From the NCBI GenBank assembly GCA_900769565.1, contig CAAGHC010000063.1, forward strand, positions 1 through 32,621: 32,621 nucleotides of DNA, written 5' to 3'. Numbering within the stretch: the stretch's first letter is position 1; each line of letters begins with the position of its first letter. This document shows, piece after piece, positions 21,852-31,196 of the stretch. This DNA is from Clostridia bacterium. GTDB lineage: Bacteria > Bacillota > Clostridia > Christensenellales > Borkfalkiaceae. Under the pieces are notes generated by a model. The model was not told where the DNA came from. It saw only the letters and a list, made by a program, of their open reading frames with translations, and did not search any database. A program made the translations under genes and the position numbers.

Positions 21852-22988
21852 ATGATTGAAATTAAGGAAGTAACAACCAAAAAGGACTTAAAACTTTTTG
21901 CAGAGTATCCCGTAATTTTATATAAGGACAACCCTTACTACGTTCCGTCTTTAAGGGGGGACGAGTTAAGCACTTTTAATCCTAAAAAGAATTTTAGTCT
22001 TTCAAAAAACAAGATTAAAGGATTTCTCTGTTATAAAGACGGGGAACTTGTTGGTAGGATAGCGGGGCTTATCAATTATAAAGACAACGAACTTACGGGA
22101 AAGAATTTTATAAGATTTTCTCGTTTTGAATGTATTGACGATATAGACGTGTTTAAGGCATTACTCGGTGCGGTTGAAAAATTCGGTAACGAAAACGGTA
22201 TGGAAATCATTCACGGGCCGTGGGGTTTTAACGATACTGATAGAGAAGGTATGTTAACTTACGGATTTGAAGAAAGAAGTACGTACGCAACCAACTATTA
22301 CTATCCCTACTTTTATCAAAACATGGAAAAATTAGGTTTTGAAGACGAGTCGAAGTGGGTGGAACGCCGTTTTGAAATCCCTAAAGAACCTTACGAGAGA
22401 ATAGTTAAACTAGGCGAAAGAATTAAAGAAAAAGTTGGTGTAAAAGATGTTGCAGAAACTATGAGTATTCGCCAAATCGTGACAAAGTACGGTGATAAAC
22501 TGTTTGACACTTTGAACGAGGCGTACGAGCATTTAGACGGTTACGTTCCCGTTGAAGGCAAGGCTAGAAAGAACGTTTTAGACCAGTTTGCAACCATTAT
22601 TAACACCAGATACATAAGCATTTTAGTCGACGATAAGGACGAAGTTGCTGCGTTTGCAATAGTTCTTCCGTCCATTTGCGACGCGCTAATTAAACACCGT
22701 GGTAAACTGTTTCCGACAGGTTTTATCGGCGTGTTGAAGTCTATTAAAAACCCGAAAGAGTTAGAAATGGGTTTAATAGGTATTAAAAAATCTTATAAAA
22801 ACGTAGGGCTCAATTCCGTGCTTATTTCAAGGGTTATGAAAAACATCATTGAGGACGGTGTGGAAAAGATTGAAAGCAATCCTATGTTAGAGCACAACTA
22901 CAATATTTTGCAACAATGGAAGTTTGCTGATAGCGTAATCGTTAAAAAGCGTCAAACTTACAAAAAGGAAATAGGCAGTTTGATTTAA
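21852..22988 (+). CDS. GNAT-like N-acetyltransferase, large family member
   Basis: A 378-aa protein resembling the YghO-like set of GNAT-fold proteins. The N-terminal half has AEYPVILYKDNPYYVPSLRGDE and LVGRIAGLINYKDNE, the acceptor strand pattern; GPWGFNDTDREGMLTYGFEERSTYATNYYYPYFYQNMEKLGFE is very characteristic of this group. The C-terminal half has EMGLIGIKKSYKNVGLNSVLISRVMKN, with a degenerate acetyl-CoA loop. The substrate is unknown; the family is annotated only as acyltransferase-like. It appears monocistronic, with its own promoter and a terminator at 23031. The gene is intact and host-like in composition. Confidence 0.82.
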   Translation: MIEIKEVTTKKDLKLFAEYPVILYKDNPYYVPSLRGDELSTFNPKKNFSLSKNKIKGFLCYKDGELVGRIAGLINYKDNELTGKNFIRFSRFECIDDIDVFKALLGAVEKFGNENGMEIIHGPWGFNDTDREGMLTYGFEERSTYATNYYYPYFYQNMEKLGFEDESKWVERRFEIPKEPYERIVKLGERIKEKVGVKDVAETMSIRQIVTKYGDKLFDTLNEAYEHLDGYVPVEGKARKNVLDQFATIINTRYISILVDDKDEVAAFAIVLPSICDALIKHRGKLFPTGFIGVLKSIKNPKELEMGLIGIKKSYKNVGLNSVLISRVMKNIIEDGVEKIESNPMLEHNYNILQQWKFADSVIVKKRQTYKKEIGSLI

Positions 22989-23030
22989 ACAGAGCGATAA
23001 CAAAGCAAAAATTAAGTAGAAATTAAAGTA

Positions 23031-23058
23031 AAATCCCCGATTTGTACGGGGATTTTTT
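23031..23058 (+). terminator. Terminator after the GNAT gene
   Basis: AAATCCCCG / CGGGGATTT with a 7-base loop (23031-23039, 23047-23055) and a T run. Confidence 0.9.
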
Positions 23059-23098
23059 ATTTTAGCCGTCAATGAACGCAAAAAGTAAGGAAAAATCC

Positions 23099-23127
23099 TT
23101 GAAAAATGCTTGTTTTTATGATAAAAT
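23099..23127 (+). promoter_or_regulatory. Promoter of asnS
   Basis: TTGAAA (23099-23104), a 17-base spacer and TAAAAT (23122-23127). The transcript would have a short leader of about 33 bases before the ATG at 23168, too short for a T-box. Confidence 0.7.
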
Positions 23128-23167
23128 ATTCTAGTATTATTTTAAAATACTTTAGCGAAGGTGTATT

Positions 23168-24562
23168 ATGAAAAGAACAATGCTTAAAACGATATTCAAA
23201 TCATACCCCGAAATGGGTGGTCAAACGGTTACCGTATGTGGTTGGGCTAGAACGATAAGAGATTCTAAATCGTTCGGCTTTATCGAGATTAACGACGGTT
23301 CTTACTTTAAGAATTGCCAAATCGTGTTCGATAGAAGTAAAGTTGAAAATTACGACGAGATTGCAAAACAAAACGTAGGCGCTTGTCTTTCTGTTACGGG
23401 CACTTTAATTTTAACCCCCGAAAATAAACAACCTTTTGAAATCAACGCAGATAGCGTTACCGTACTCGGTACGTCTACGCCTGATTATCCCTTGCAGAAA
23501 AAACGCCACACTTTAGAATTTTTACGTGGCATTCCGCATCTCCGTCCTAGAACTAACGTATTTAACGCCGTATTCAAAATTAGAAGTGAAGCGTCTTTTG
23601 CTATTCACAGTTTCTTTAACGAACAAGGCTTTGTATACGTTCATACGCCCATAATTACGGGTAGCGATTGCGAAGGTGCAGGCGCAATGTTCCAAGTAAC
23701 CACGCTCGACCTTGACAACGTGGTTAAGGGTGAAGATGGCACTACCGATTATAAGCAAGACTTCTTTGGTAAGAAAGCAAGCCTAACCGTTTCTGGACAA
23801 TTAGACGTTGAAAATTTTGCAATGGCTTACGCTAACGTTTATACTTTCGGCCCGACTTTCCGTGCAGAACACTCTAACACCGTTCGTCATGCGGCAGAGT
23901 TCTGGATGATAGAGCCCGAACTTGCTTTTGCCGACCTTTCCGACGACATGGATTGCGCAGAGGCAATGGTTAAATATATAATCAACCACGTTATGAAAAC
24001 TTGCTCGGAAGAAATAGACTTCCTTAACAAGTTTGTTGATACGGGACTTGTTGAAAGACTTACCAACGTTAAGGATAACGACTTTAAGCGCCTTACCTAT
24101 ACCGAGGCTATAGAAATTCTAGAAAAAGTAAAGGATAAATTCGACGCACCCGTATACTGGGGTTGCGATTTACAGAGTGAACACGAGCGCTACATTACCG
24201 AACAGGTATTTAAAAAGCCCGTATTCTTAACCGATTATCCCAAGGAAATTAAGGCGTTCTACATGAGATTAAACGACGATAAGAAAACGGTTGCGGCAAG
24301 CGACCTTCTCGTCCCCGGCATAGGCGAACTTATCGGTGGTAGCCAAAGAGAAGAAAGAATGGAAATTCTAGAACAAAGAATGGCAGAGTGCGGTCTTAAT
24401 AAGGACGATTACAAATCGTATATCGATTTGAGAAAATACGGTGGGGTAATTCACTCTGGTTTTGGTCTTGGTTTTGAAAGAATGGTTATGTATCTAACGG
24501 GTATATCTAATATTCGTGACGTGTTGCCCTTCCCGAGAACGGTTGGCACGTTAGAAAACTAA
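23168..24562 (+). CDS. asnS: Asparaginyl-tRNA synthetase
   Basis: AsnS charges tRNA-Asn with asparagine. The 464-aa class IIb synthetase has the N-terminal OB fold (VTVCGWARTIRDSKSFGFIEINDGS), the AsnRS-typical YPLQKKRHTLEFLRGIPHLRPRT, motif 2 in TFRAEHSNTVRHAAEFWMIEPELAF, and motif 3 GLGFERMVMYLTGISNIRDVLPFPR. All three class II motifs are intact. The asparagine form (AEHSNT...RH) distinguishes it from AspRS. There is no T-box leader, although T-boxes often control such genes in Bacillota. It ends 13 bases before plsX. Confidence 0.97.
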   Translation: MKRTMLKTIFKSYPEMGGQTVTVCGWARTIRDSKSFGFIEINDGSYFKNCQIVFDRSKVENYDEIAKQNVGACLSVTGTLILTPENKQPFEINADSVTVLGTSTPDYPLQKKRHTLEFLRGIPHLRPRTNVFNAVFKIRSEASFAIHSFFNEQGFVYVHTPIITGSDCEGAGAMFQVTTLDLDNVVKGEDGTTDYKQDFFGKKASLTVSGQLDVENFAMAYANVYTFGPTFRAEHSNTVRHAAEFWMIEPELAFADLSDDMDCAEAMVKYIINHVMKTCSEEIDFLNKFVDTGLVERLTNVKDNDFKRLTYTEAIEILEKVKDKFDAPVYWGCDLQSEHERYITEQVFKKPVFLTDYPKEIKAFYMRLNDDKKTVAASDLLVPGIGELIGGSQREERMEILEQRMAECGLNKDDYKSYIDLRKYGGVIHSGFGLGFERMVMYLTGISNIRDVLPFPRTVGTLEN

Positions 24563-24575
24563 TTTTAGGTGGACT

Positions 24576-25595
24576 ATGAAAATACTTATCGACGCTTTCG
24601 GTGGGGATAACAGCCCGTCCGAAGTAGTTTTAGGTACGGTTTTAGCTGTAAACGAAAGAAAAGACTTTACTGCCGTTTTGGTTGGTAAAAAAGATGAAAT
24701 ACAAAAAAATTTATCGGGCTTAAAATACGATAGCGATAGGATAGAAATTCTCGATGCAAGCGAAGTGATTACTTGTGAAGAAGAGCCTACTCTTGCTATT
24801 AGAAGAAAACCCGATAGTTCTATTTGCGTTGCGTTTAAGGAATTAAAGGAAAACCCCGAAACGACGGCTTTCGTTTCGGCAGGCAGTACGGGGGCTGTGT
24901 TAGTTGGCGCAACCTTAAAACTTGGAAGAATAGCAGGCGTTAACAGACCTGCGCTCTGTCCGGTTCTGCCCACCATTATCGAAGGCAAGAACGTTTTGCT
25001 TTTAGATTCGGGGGCAAACGCTGATTGCAAGAGCATAAATTTACTTCAGTTTGCGCTTATGGGCACGGTTTACGCACAAGCTACGGGTATAAAAAATCCT
25101 AAAGTTGGGCTACTTTCTAACGGCACGGAAGACGAAAAAGGCAACGCCCTAAATCACGAAGTTTTCCCACTTCTTAAACAACTAAAGGGTATAAACTTCG
25201 TTGGTAACGTTGAGGCGCGTGACCTTTTGACGGGTGACGTGGACGTAATCGTTGCAGACGGCTTTAGCGGTAACGTAGCGCTAAAATCTATGGAAGGTGG
25301 CGTAGGCATGGTGCTAAAGGTGTTAAAGACCGAGATTTACGGCTCGTTTATGGGCAAGATAGGCGGTTTGTTCTTGAAAAAGACTTTTAAGAAGTTAAAA
25401 ACACGTTTAGATTATGGCAAGCAGGGTGGCGCTTTGTTTTTAGGCGTTAAAAAACCCGTTATAAAGGTGCACGGCTCGTCGGATAAGTTTGCATTTAAGT
25501 GTGCTATTTTGCAAGCCGTAGACTATTCTAATTTTGATATTTCGGATAAAATTACGGAAAAACTTACCGAAAATGAACAGGTTGGTAGCATTTAA
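24576..25595 (+). CDS. plsX: Phosphate acyltransferase PlsX
   Basis: PlsX converts acyl-ACP and phosphate to acyl phosphate, the donor for PlsY in phospholipid synthesis, at the inner face of the membrane. The 339-aa protein begins MKILIDAFGGDNSP (the DAxGGD signature), with STGAVLVGATLKLGRIAGVNRPAL, LLDSGANADCKS, GLLSNGTEDEKGN and FVGNVEARDL, all PlsX blocks. AGGTGG precedes the ATG at 24576. The stop overlaps the rnc ATG by one base. The acpP gene that commonly sits between plsX and rnc is absent. Confidence 0.97.
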   Translation: MKILIDAFGGDNSPSEVVLGTVLAVNERKDFTAVLVGKKDEIQKNLSGLKYDSDRIEILDASEVITCEEEPTLAIRRKPDSSICVAFKELKENPETTAFVSAGSTGAVLVGATLKLGRIAGVNRPALCPVLPTIIEGKNVLLLDSGANADCKSINLLQFALMGTVYAQATGIKNPKVGLLSNGTEDEKGNALNHEVFPLLKQLKGINFVGNVEARDLLTGDVDVIVADGFSGNVALKSMEGGVGMVLKVLKTEIYGSFMGKIGGLFLKKTFKKLKTRLDYGKQGGALFLGVKKPVIKVHGSSDKFAFKCAILQAVDYSNFDISDKITEKLTENEQVGSI

Positions 25596-26302
25596 TGAAC
25601 ATTTTTGATATTGACGGTTGCGAAAGCCGTATAGGATACAGTTTCAAAGATAAAATGTTACTACGGCAATGTTTTACGCATGCGTCGTATGCTTACGAGC
25701 ACGGTGAAAAGGACAACGAATTATTAGAATTTTTCGGGGATTCCATAATTGAATTCGTAGTGACCGAGTATCTTTACAAAAACGCTTATGGCGACGAAGG
25801 AAAGTTAACTGCTAAAAGGTCGGAAATCGTGTCTAAAGAACCACTTTTAAGGATAGTTAAAAAGATGGGACTTAACGAGTTCGTGCTTTTGGGCCGTGGG
25901 CAAGAAAAGAGCGCAAATTTAGATGAAAAACTTTTTTCTAGCGTGTACGAGGCTATCGTTGCGGGTATTTATTTAGACGGCGGTATGACTCCCGTTAAAA
26001 AGTTTATTAAAGATACGCTAATTAAGGATTTTGAAAAAAGGCAGATTGAAAAACCCAAAAAAGCAAGTGCCGACGGAAAAAACGCTTTCCAAGAGTACGT
26101 GCAAAAGAATAAACTTGGTAGTATAACTTACGAAACTTTAAGCAAAATAGGACCTGACCATTCGCCCGAATTCCGCGTGGCTGCATTGCTTAACGGAACG
26201 AGAGTTGCTGAAGGAAAAGGTCCAAGCAAAAAAACGGCGGAAGCCCAAGCGGCGTTATCAGCGCTTAAAAAAATAAAAAAACAGGGTGGTAATAGACGGT
26301 GA
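25595..26302 (+). CDS. rnc: Ribonuclease III
   Basis: RNase III cuts double-stranded RNA in rRNA and mRNA processing. The 235-aa protein has the signature NELLEFFGDSIIEF (41-54) with Glu45 and Asp49, and the C-terminal dsRNA-binding domain (NAFQEYVQKNKLGSITYETLSKIGPDHSPEFRVAALLNG, then GPSKKTAEAQAALSAL). The second metal motif reads LFSSVYEAIVAGIYLD (113-128). Aligned to E. coli LADTVEALIGGVFLD, Glu117 is kept as Glu119, but the Asp114 position is Ser116. Start and stop are fused with plsX (TAATG) and smc (GTGA). Confidence 0.94.
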   Translation: MNIFDIDGCESRIGYSFKDKMLLRQCFTHASYAYEHGEKDNELLEFFGDSIIEFVVTEYLYKNAYGDEGKLTAKRSEIVSKEPLLRIVKKMGLNEFVLLGRGQEKSANLDEKLFSSVYEAIVAGIYLDGGMTPVKKFIKDTLIKDFEKRQIEKPKKASADGKNAFQEYVQKNKLGSITYETLSKIGPDHSPEFRVAALLNGTRVAEGKGPSKKTAEAQAALSALKKIKKQGGNRR

Positions 26303-29300
26303 ATTTCGAAAAAGTGGAAATTTACGGATTTAAATCGTTCGCAGACAAAGCCGAAATCAAATTCGGTGGTGGTATAACGGGTATAGTTGGACCTAACGGT
26401 TGCGGTAAGAGTAACGTTGCCGACGCTATTCGTTGGGTGCTTGGTGAACAATCGGCTAAAAGTTTACGTGGCTCTAGCATGCAGGACGTAATCTTTAGTG
26501 GTACGCAGGGAAGAAAATCTTTATCTTACTGTGAAGTTTCGCTATACTTTGATAATTCGAACAGAATGTTTAGTTTGGACTACAACGAAATAATTATTAC
26601 CCGTAAACTGTTTAGAAGTGGTGAAAGCGAATATTACATAAATAAGCAACCGGCAAGACTTCGTGATATCGTAGAATTATTACACGAATGCGGTATCGGT
26701 AAGGAAGGTTATACCATAATCGGTCAAGGTAAGGTAGAAGAGATAATGTCTGCTAAACCCGAAGACCGTCGTATGATTTTTGAAGAGGCAACGGGTATTG
26801 CCAAATTTAAGACTAGGAAGAACGAGTCGGAAAGAAAACTAGAAAGAACGCATGAAAATATCGTTCGTTACCTTGATATTTTATCAGAAATTGAAAACCA
26901 ACTTGCCCCGCTTGAAAGACAGGCAGAAAAGGCAAAAGAATTTAACGAACTTTCCGCACAGTTAAAACACCACGAACTAAATACTTACATTGCCAAGGTT
27001 GACGGTGTTGAGAGCGCTAAAAATAAAATTTACACCCGTATTAAGGGTATTGAAGAACAGAGTGCGCTTCGCCAAGAAGAACTTGCGACTGCGCAAAAAG
27101 AATACGACGGCATTTTTGCAGACATAAACCAAGCCGATAAGCATTTGAAAGACCTTAACGACGAACTTTTGGAAAAGAGAGTCGGCATGGAAAGAGCGGA
27201 TGGTGCTAAACAACTTTACGAGCAGAAAATTGCCTATTTACAAGGTCAGATTGAAAGAGCCGAGAATGAAATTAAGGAAAATATTCGTTTGATTGCCGAG
27301 TACGGTCAAGAGTTCGGCAAAAACGAAAGCGCTGTTATAGATGCTGAAAATCAACTTAAAGCACAAGTTGAAAAGGCGGAAAAATTGAGCAAGAGATTAC
27401 TTGCCGTTACCGAAAAGATTGCGCTTGGCGAAGAACTTCAGTCTGCAAACCAAAAGAAAATTATAGAATCTATCGAGTCCCTTTCGGATATTAAGATGAA
27501 CAAGGGGACTATGTCCATAAAGAAGAGCAACTATTTGGAAAAACTTAACGAGTTGACCGAAAAAGTAGACGCTCTTTCGGTAAAGAGAGAAAACCTTTTT
27601 AACGAAAAGGAAAAGTGCGATAAGAATATCGACGAATTAGACCGTTCGGTTTACGACCTTAAAAACCGTATTGAAGACAAGGAAAACGAAGTTCGCTCTG
27701 GCAACGAAGAAGTCGCAGGGCTTGACAACTCTATTTATTCGCTAAATTCGGTTATTACCACGCTAGTTACCAAAGATAACTTCTACCGTGGGTTGAAAGA
27801 TAATTACGAAGGCTATGCGCCTGCCGTTAAAAATCTTCTTAATAAAGCAAAGGAAAACGGCGAACTTAAAAAGCGTATAAAGGGCGTTGTTGCAGAACTT
27901 ATTAAGAGCGACAAAAAGTATGATATCGCTCTAGAAACGGCGCTTGCGGCTGCTGCGCAGAACGTAGTTACTTCTAATCCCGACGACGCACGCTATCTTA
28001 TCGAATACTTAAAGGTTAATAAACTCGGCAGAATAACTTTCTTGCCTATAACTTCGGTTAAACCTAGAGAGCAGAGCATATCGGTAACGAACGCGTTAAA
28101 CGAGCGTGGCGCTTTGGGTGTTGCTAACGAACTTGTGAACTACGACAAGCAGTATGAAAACGTTATAAGTAACCTTTTAGGCAACACGCTTATCGTAGAT
28201 ACTTTGGAAAACGCTACTAGGATTGCTGATAAATACCGTTTTGCGTTTAAAATGGTTACGCTTGACGGTGACGTGTTTACTACCCAAGGTGCAATGACGG
28301 GTGGTTCTAGAAGAACGGATACCGTAGGGCTTTTATCGGGCGATAGAAAGATTGAAGACAACGCTAATCTTTTAAAAGAAAAGCGTGAAGAAATGGATAA
28401 ACTTAAAGTTAAGAAAACAGAACTTGAGAAAAAGCGCGACCACGCTTTGGACGAACTTACCATTCTTAACGACCTATATCACGGCAAACGTCAACAAGTT
28501 TTGGTTGAAAGGGAAAAACAATCTACAACCGAAAAGAGCCTTTCTGACGTAGGACAAGAGATTGAGAACGTTTACGACTTAATTGATGCAGTAAAGGACG
28601 AACTTAAAAAACTTGATGCTGATTTTGAGATAGTTCAGGACGGCGGTAAAAAACTTGAGGCAGATAGGCAAAGTGCATCTCAAACTGCCGACAAGCAACA
28701 ACAAGAATTCGACGCATTAAAGAAAGAACGTGACGCTATTGCAGAAGAAAGTACGGCGCTACAAGTTTCTATTACCGAATTAAAAGGTCAAATTAGCACG
28801 CTAAAAGCTGAAAACGAAAGAATTAAGTCTACCATTAAGGAAACCGAAGAAACTAACGCTAGCCTAGAAAAAAGCAATCAAGGTGCGGTAGGCATAATTG
28901 AAGAATTGCGTTTAGAACAAGAAAAGGTCGTTCTAACTAAAGCCGAGCAGGAATACGTAAACGGTATTCGTGATAAGATTGAAAGCATAGAAGAAGATAA
29001 ACTCAAACTTCGTGAAAGGTTAAACCTTAACGACGACAAAAAGCAACGCTTGACCGACGCAATAACCGAACTTTCAGAGAAAAAGCACTCGGAAGAAATA
29101 GCGCTTGCAAAAATAGACTCTGATTTAGAGTATTTACAACAAAGTATTTGGGAAGACTACCAAGAAACCTACGAAACGGCTGTTAAAGTTCGTGAGGAAA
29201 ATTACGACGCTAGCGTGGGTGAGGCGGAAATCAACAGACTTCGCAGAAAGAGAAGTTCTCTCGGGGCTATTAACGCTACGGCTATCGACGACTTTAAGGC

Positions 29301-29892
29301 GTTAAAAGAGCGTCACGAAGAGATGACTGCTCAAAAAGAAGACCTTGAAAAGGCAGAAAAAGACTTGCAAGAGGCAATCGACAAAATTAAAGGCGAAATG
29401 CTTATTCAATTTGACGAAGGCTTTACCAAGATTAACGAAAACTTCCAAAGAATATTTAAAGAATTATTCGGTGGTGGTAGAGCGATGCTACAAATGGATT
29501 ACACCGACGTTGACGATAAGTTGGAAGCAGGTGTTGAAATCGTTGCAGAGCCCCCGGGAAAGAAACTTCAAAAACTTTCACTTTTATCTGGTGGTGAAAA
29601 GGCGCTTACCGCAATTGCAATATTGTTTGCAATATTAAAACTTCGCCCCATGCCGTTCTGCGTGCTTGACGAAATTGAAGCGGCGCTCGACGAGGCTAAC
29701 GTAGACAGATTTGCAAGATACTTGCAAAAGTTTAGCCAAGAAACGCAGTTTATCGTTATAACGCACAGAAAACCGACTATGGAAATGGCAGATGCTCTAT
29801 TCGGCGTAACCATGCAAGAAAAGGGCGTGTCGAAAATGGTATCGGTTAAACTTGCAGACGTTCAAGATATTACCGGTGAAACTCTTGCGTAA
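26299..29892 (+). CDS. smc: Chromosome segregation ATPase SMC
   Basis: The 1197-aa SMC condensin subunit organises and segregates the chromosome with ScpA/ScpB. Walker A is GIVGPNGCGKSN (28-39), with the ARM-like IRWVLGEQSAKSLRG. Long coiled coils (about 165-500 and 670-1020) flank a hinge around 515-640 that contains GYAPAVKNLL and FLPITSVKPR, ending at AMTGGSRR. The ABC signature is LSGGEKALTA (1096-1105), and Walker B is FCVLDEIEAALDE (1120-1132). The start is a GTG at 26299 overlapping the rnc stop by 4 bases (GTGA), consistent with coupling. Length is normal. Confidence 0.97.
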   Translation: MNFEKVEIYGFKSFADKAEIKFGGGITGIVGPNGCGKSNVADAIRWVLGEQSAKSLRGSSMQDVIFSGTQGRKSLSYCEVSLYFDNSNRMFSLDYNEIIITRKLFRSGESEYYINKQPARLRDIVELLHECGIGKEGYTIIGQGKVEEIMSAKPEDRRMIFEEATGIAKFKTRKNESERKLERTHENIVRYLDILSEIENQLAPLERQAEKAKEFNELSAQLKHHELNTYIAKVDGVESAKNKIYTRIKGIEEQSALRQEELATAQKEYDGIFADINQADKHLKDLNDELLEKRVGMERADGAKQLYEQKIAYLQGQIERAENEIKENIRLIAEYGQEFGKNESAVIDAENQLKAQVEKAEKLSKRLLAVTEKIALGEELQSANQKKIIESIESLSDIKMNKGTMSIKKSNYLEKLNELTEKVDALSVKRENLFNEKEKCDKNIDELDRSVYDLKNRIEDKENEVRSGNEEVAGLDNSIYSLNSVITTLVTKDNFYRGLKDNYEGYAPAVKNLLNKAKENGELKKRIKGVVAELIKSDKKYDIALETALAAAAQNVVTSNPDDARYLIEYLKVNKLGRITFLPITSVKPREQSISVTNALNERGALGVANELVNYDKQYENVISNLLGNTLIVDTLENATRIADKYRFAFKMVTLDGDVFTTQGAMTGGSRRTDTVGLLSGDRKIEDNANLLKEKREEMDKLKVKKTELEKKRDHALDELTILNDLYHGKRQQVLVEREKQSTTEKSLSDVGQEIENVYDLIDAVKDELKKLDADFEIVQDGGKKLEADRQSASQTADKQQQEFDALKKERDAIAEESTALQVSITELKGQISTLKAENERIKSTIKETEETNASLEKSNQGAVGIIEELRLEQEKVVLTKAEQEYVNGIRDKIESIEEDKLKLRERLNLNDDKKQRLTDAITELSEKKHSEEIALAKIDSDLEYLQQSIWEDYQETYETAVKVREENYDASVGEAEINRLRRKRSSLGAINATAIDDFKALKERHEEMTAQKEDLEKAEKDLQEAIDKIKGEMLIQFDEGFTKINENFQRIFKELFGGGRAMLQMDYTDVDDKLEAGVEIVAEPPGKKLQKLSLLSGGEKALTAIAILFAILKLRPMPFCVLDEIEAALDEANVDRFARYLQKFSQETQFIVITHRKPTMEMADALFGVTMQEKGVSKMVSVKLADVQDITGETLA

Positions 29893-29907
29893 CTAGAAAG
29901 GATAGAA

Positions 29908-30804
29908 ATGGGATTATTTAGTAAATTAAAATCAGTGCTCGCTAAAACTCGTGACGGCATGGCTAAAAAACTTAACGAACTGTTTGCTAAAAACAAACTT
30001 GGCGAAGAGTTTTACGAAGAACTTGAAGATATTTTAATATCTTCAGACGTTTCGGTTAAGACTACTATGGAAATAGTTGACGAGATTAGAGAAATCGCTG
30101 TAAAAGAAAAATGTAAAGACAAAGATTACGTTATCGACCTACTTAAAAACGAACTTTTTGAAACGCTTAACTATGCCGACGTTTTAGAGATTAAAACGCC
30201 TGCCGTAATTATGGTGGTTGGCGTTAACGGTGTGGGTAAAACCACCACTATCGGTAAACTTGCTAATAAGTTCGTAAAGGAAGGTAAATCTGTTACAATT
30301 GCCGCCGGCGATACATTCCGTGCCGCTGCGTCCGACCAACTGTCAGTATGGGCAGATAGGGCTAAAGTTAGGATTGTTAAGCATTCCGAAGGTTCTGACG
30401 CATCTGCGGTGGTTTTCGACGCTATCGAGTCGTGCAAGGCTAGAAATACCGATATACTAATCGTTGATACGGCTGGTAGACTGCACGTTAAAACCAACCT
30501 TATGGAAGAATTAAAGAAGATGGATAGGGTGGTTAAGCGTGAATATCCGAACGCAAACTTCTATAAACTTATTGCGCTTGATGCAACCACGGGGCAAAAC
30601 GCTTATAATCAAGTGGAAGTGTTTAACGAGGCCGTTGGGCTTGACGGTATAATTTTAACTAAACTTGACGGCACGGCAAAAGGTGGGTTTATAATATCGC
30701 TTTCTTACGAGTTAGAAGTTCCCGTGTGCTACGTTGGAACGGGCGAAAAGATAGACGATATCGAAGATTTTGATGCAAACGAGTACGTTCAATCATTATT
30801 TTAA
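29908..30804 (+). CDS. ftsY: SRP receptor FtsY
   Basis: FtsY is the membrane-associated receptor GTPase for the signal recognition particle. The 298-aa protein is an NG domain with almost no acidic A domain, as in many Gram-positives. It has a short amphipathic start (MGLFSKLKSVLAKTRDG), G1 GVNGVGKTTT (105-114), DTFRAAASDQL, G3 DTAGR, G4 TKLDGTAKGG and the closing GTGEKIDDIEDFDANEYV. AAAGGAT lies 7 bases before the ATG. It follows smc by 15 bases and is likely cotranscribed. Its partner Ffh is encoded about 400 bases downstream. Confidence 0.96.
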   Translation: MGLFSKLKSVLAKTRDGMAKKLNELFAKNKLGEEFYEELEDILISSDVSVKTTMEIVDEIREIAVKEKCKDKDYVIDLLKNELFETLNYADVLEIKTPAVIMVVGVNGVGKTTTIGKLANKFVKEGKSVTIAAGDTFRAAASDQLSVWADRAKVRIVKHSEGSDASAVVFDAIESCKARNTDILIVDTAGRLHVKTNLMEELKKMDRVVKREYPNANFYKLIALDATTGQNAYNQVEVFNEAVGLDGIILTKLDGTAKGGFIISLSYELEVPVCYVGTGEKIDDIEDFDANEYVQSLF

Positions 30805-30824
30805 TAAATGTTAAGCAAAAATGC

Positions 30825-30885
30825 TTGACAAGGTTATAAAATATCAATATAATATCAAGGTGTAAAGCAAAAAAGTTTTACACCT
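30825..30885 (+). promoter_or_regulatory. Promoter and 5'-end hairpin of ylxM-ffh
   Basis: A perfect TTGACA (30825-30830), a 17-base spacer and TATAAT (30848-30853). Transcription would start near 30860, right in a perfect 9-bp stem AGGTGTAAA / TTTACACCT (30858-30866, 30877-30885). The hairpin would therefore form at the very 5' end of the mRNA, leaving 11 bases without a Shine-Dalgarno sequence before the ylxM ATG. Confidence 0.75.
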
Positions 30886-30896
30886 ATTGTTTTATT

Positions 30897-31196
30897 ATGG
30901 AAAAAGATTTACGGTTAATCGAACTTTTTGAACTTTATCAAGGCTTGCTGACTGAAAAGCAGAGAGAACTTTTTTCGGCGTATTATTTATACGACCTATC
31001 GCTTTCCGAGATTGCCGAGCCACAGGGCACTACCCGTCAAAGTGTGTACGAAGGGGTGAAAAAGGTAAAGTCAAAACTTATCGAGTACGAAAGATTGCTT
31101 AAACTTAAAGAAAAAACCCAAGCGTTAAAAGAACTTGCGGGCGAGATTAAGGAAACTTCTCTTTCCGAAAAAATCTTGGAAATTATAGGTAGATAA
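30897..31196 (+). CDS. ylxM: YlxM/UPF0122 signal recognition particle-associated DNA-binding protein
   Basis: A 99-aa helix-turn-helix protein of the YlxM/p13 family, normally encoded directly before ffh and thought to stimulate SRP function. It has the sigma-70 region 4-like fold: LTEKQRELFSAYYLYDLSLSEIAEPQGTTRQSVYEGVKKVKSKLIEYE, with the recognition helix near TTRQSVYEGVKK. The acidic C-terminal helix (KEKTQALKELAGEIKE) fits the family. No ribosome binding site is visible before the ATG; an upstream hairpin sits there instead. It overlaps ffh by one base (TAATG). Confidence 0.93.
   Translation: MEKDLRLIELFELYQGLLTEKQRELFSAYYLYDLSLSEIAEPQGTTRQSVYEGVKKVKSKLIEYERLLKLKEKTQALKELAGEIKETSLSEKILEIIGR

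Noticed and set aside
23128..23167. T-box leader for asnS
   Set aside because: The promoter lies only about 40 bases before the ATG, leaving no room for a specifier stem or antiterminator.
30813..30826. AAGCA/TGCTT mini-hairpin after ftsY as a terminator
   Set aside because: A five-pair stem of AT-rich sequence overlapping the -35 box of the ylxM promoter and with no T run; too weak to call.
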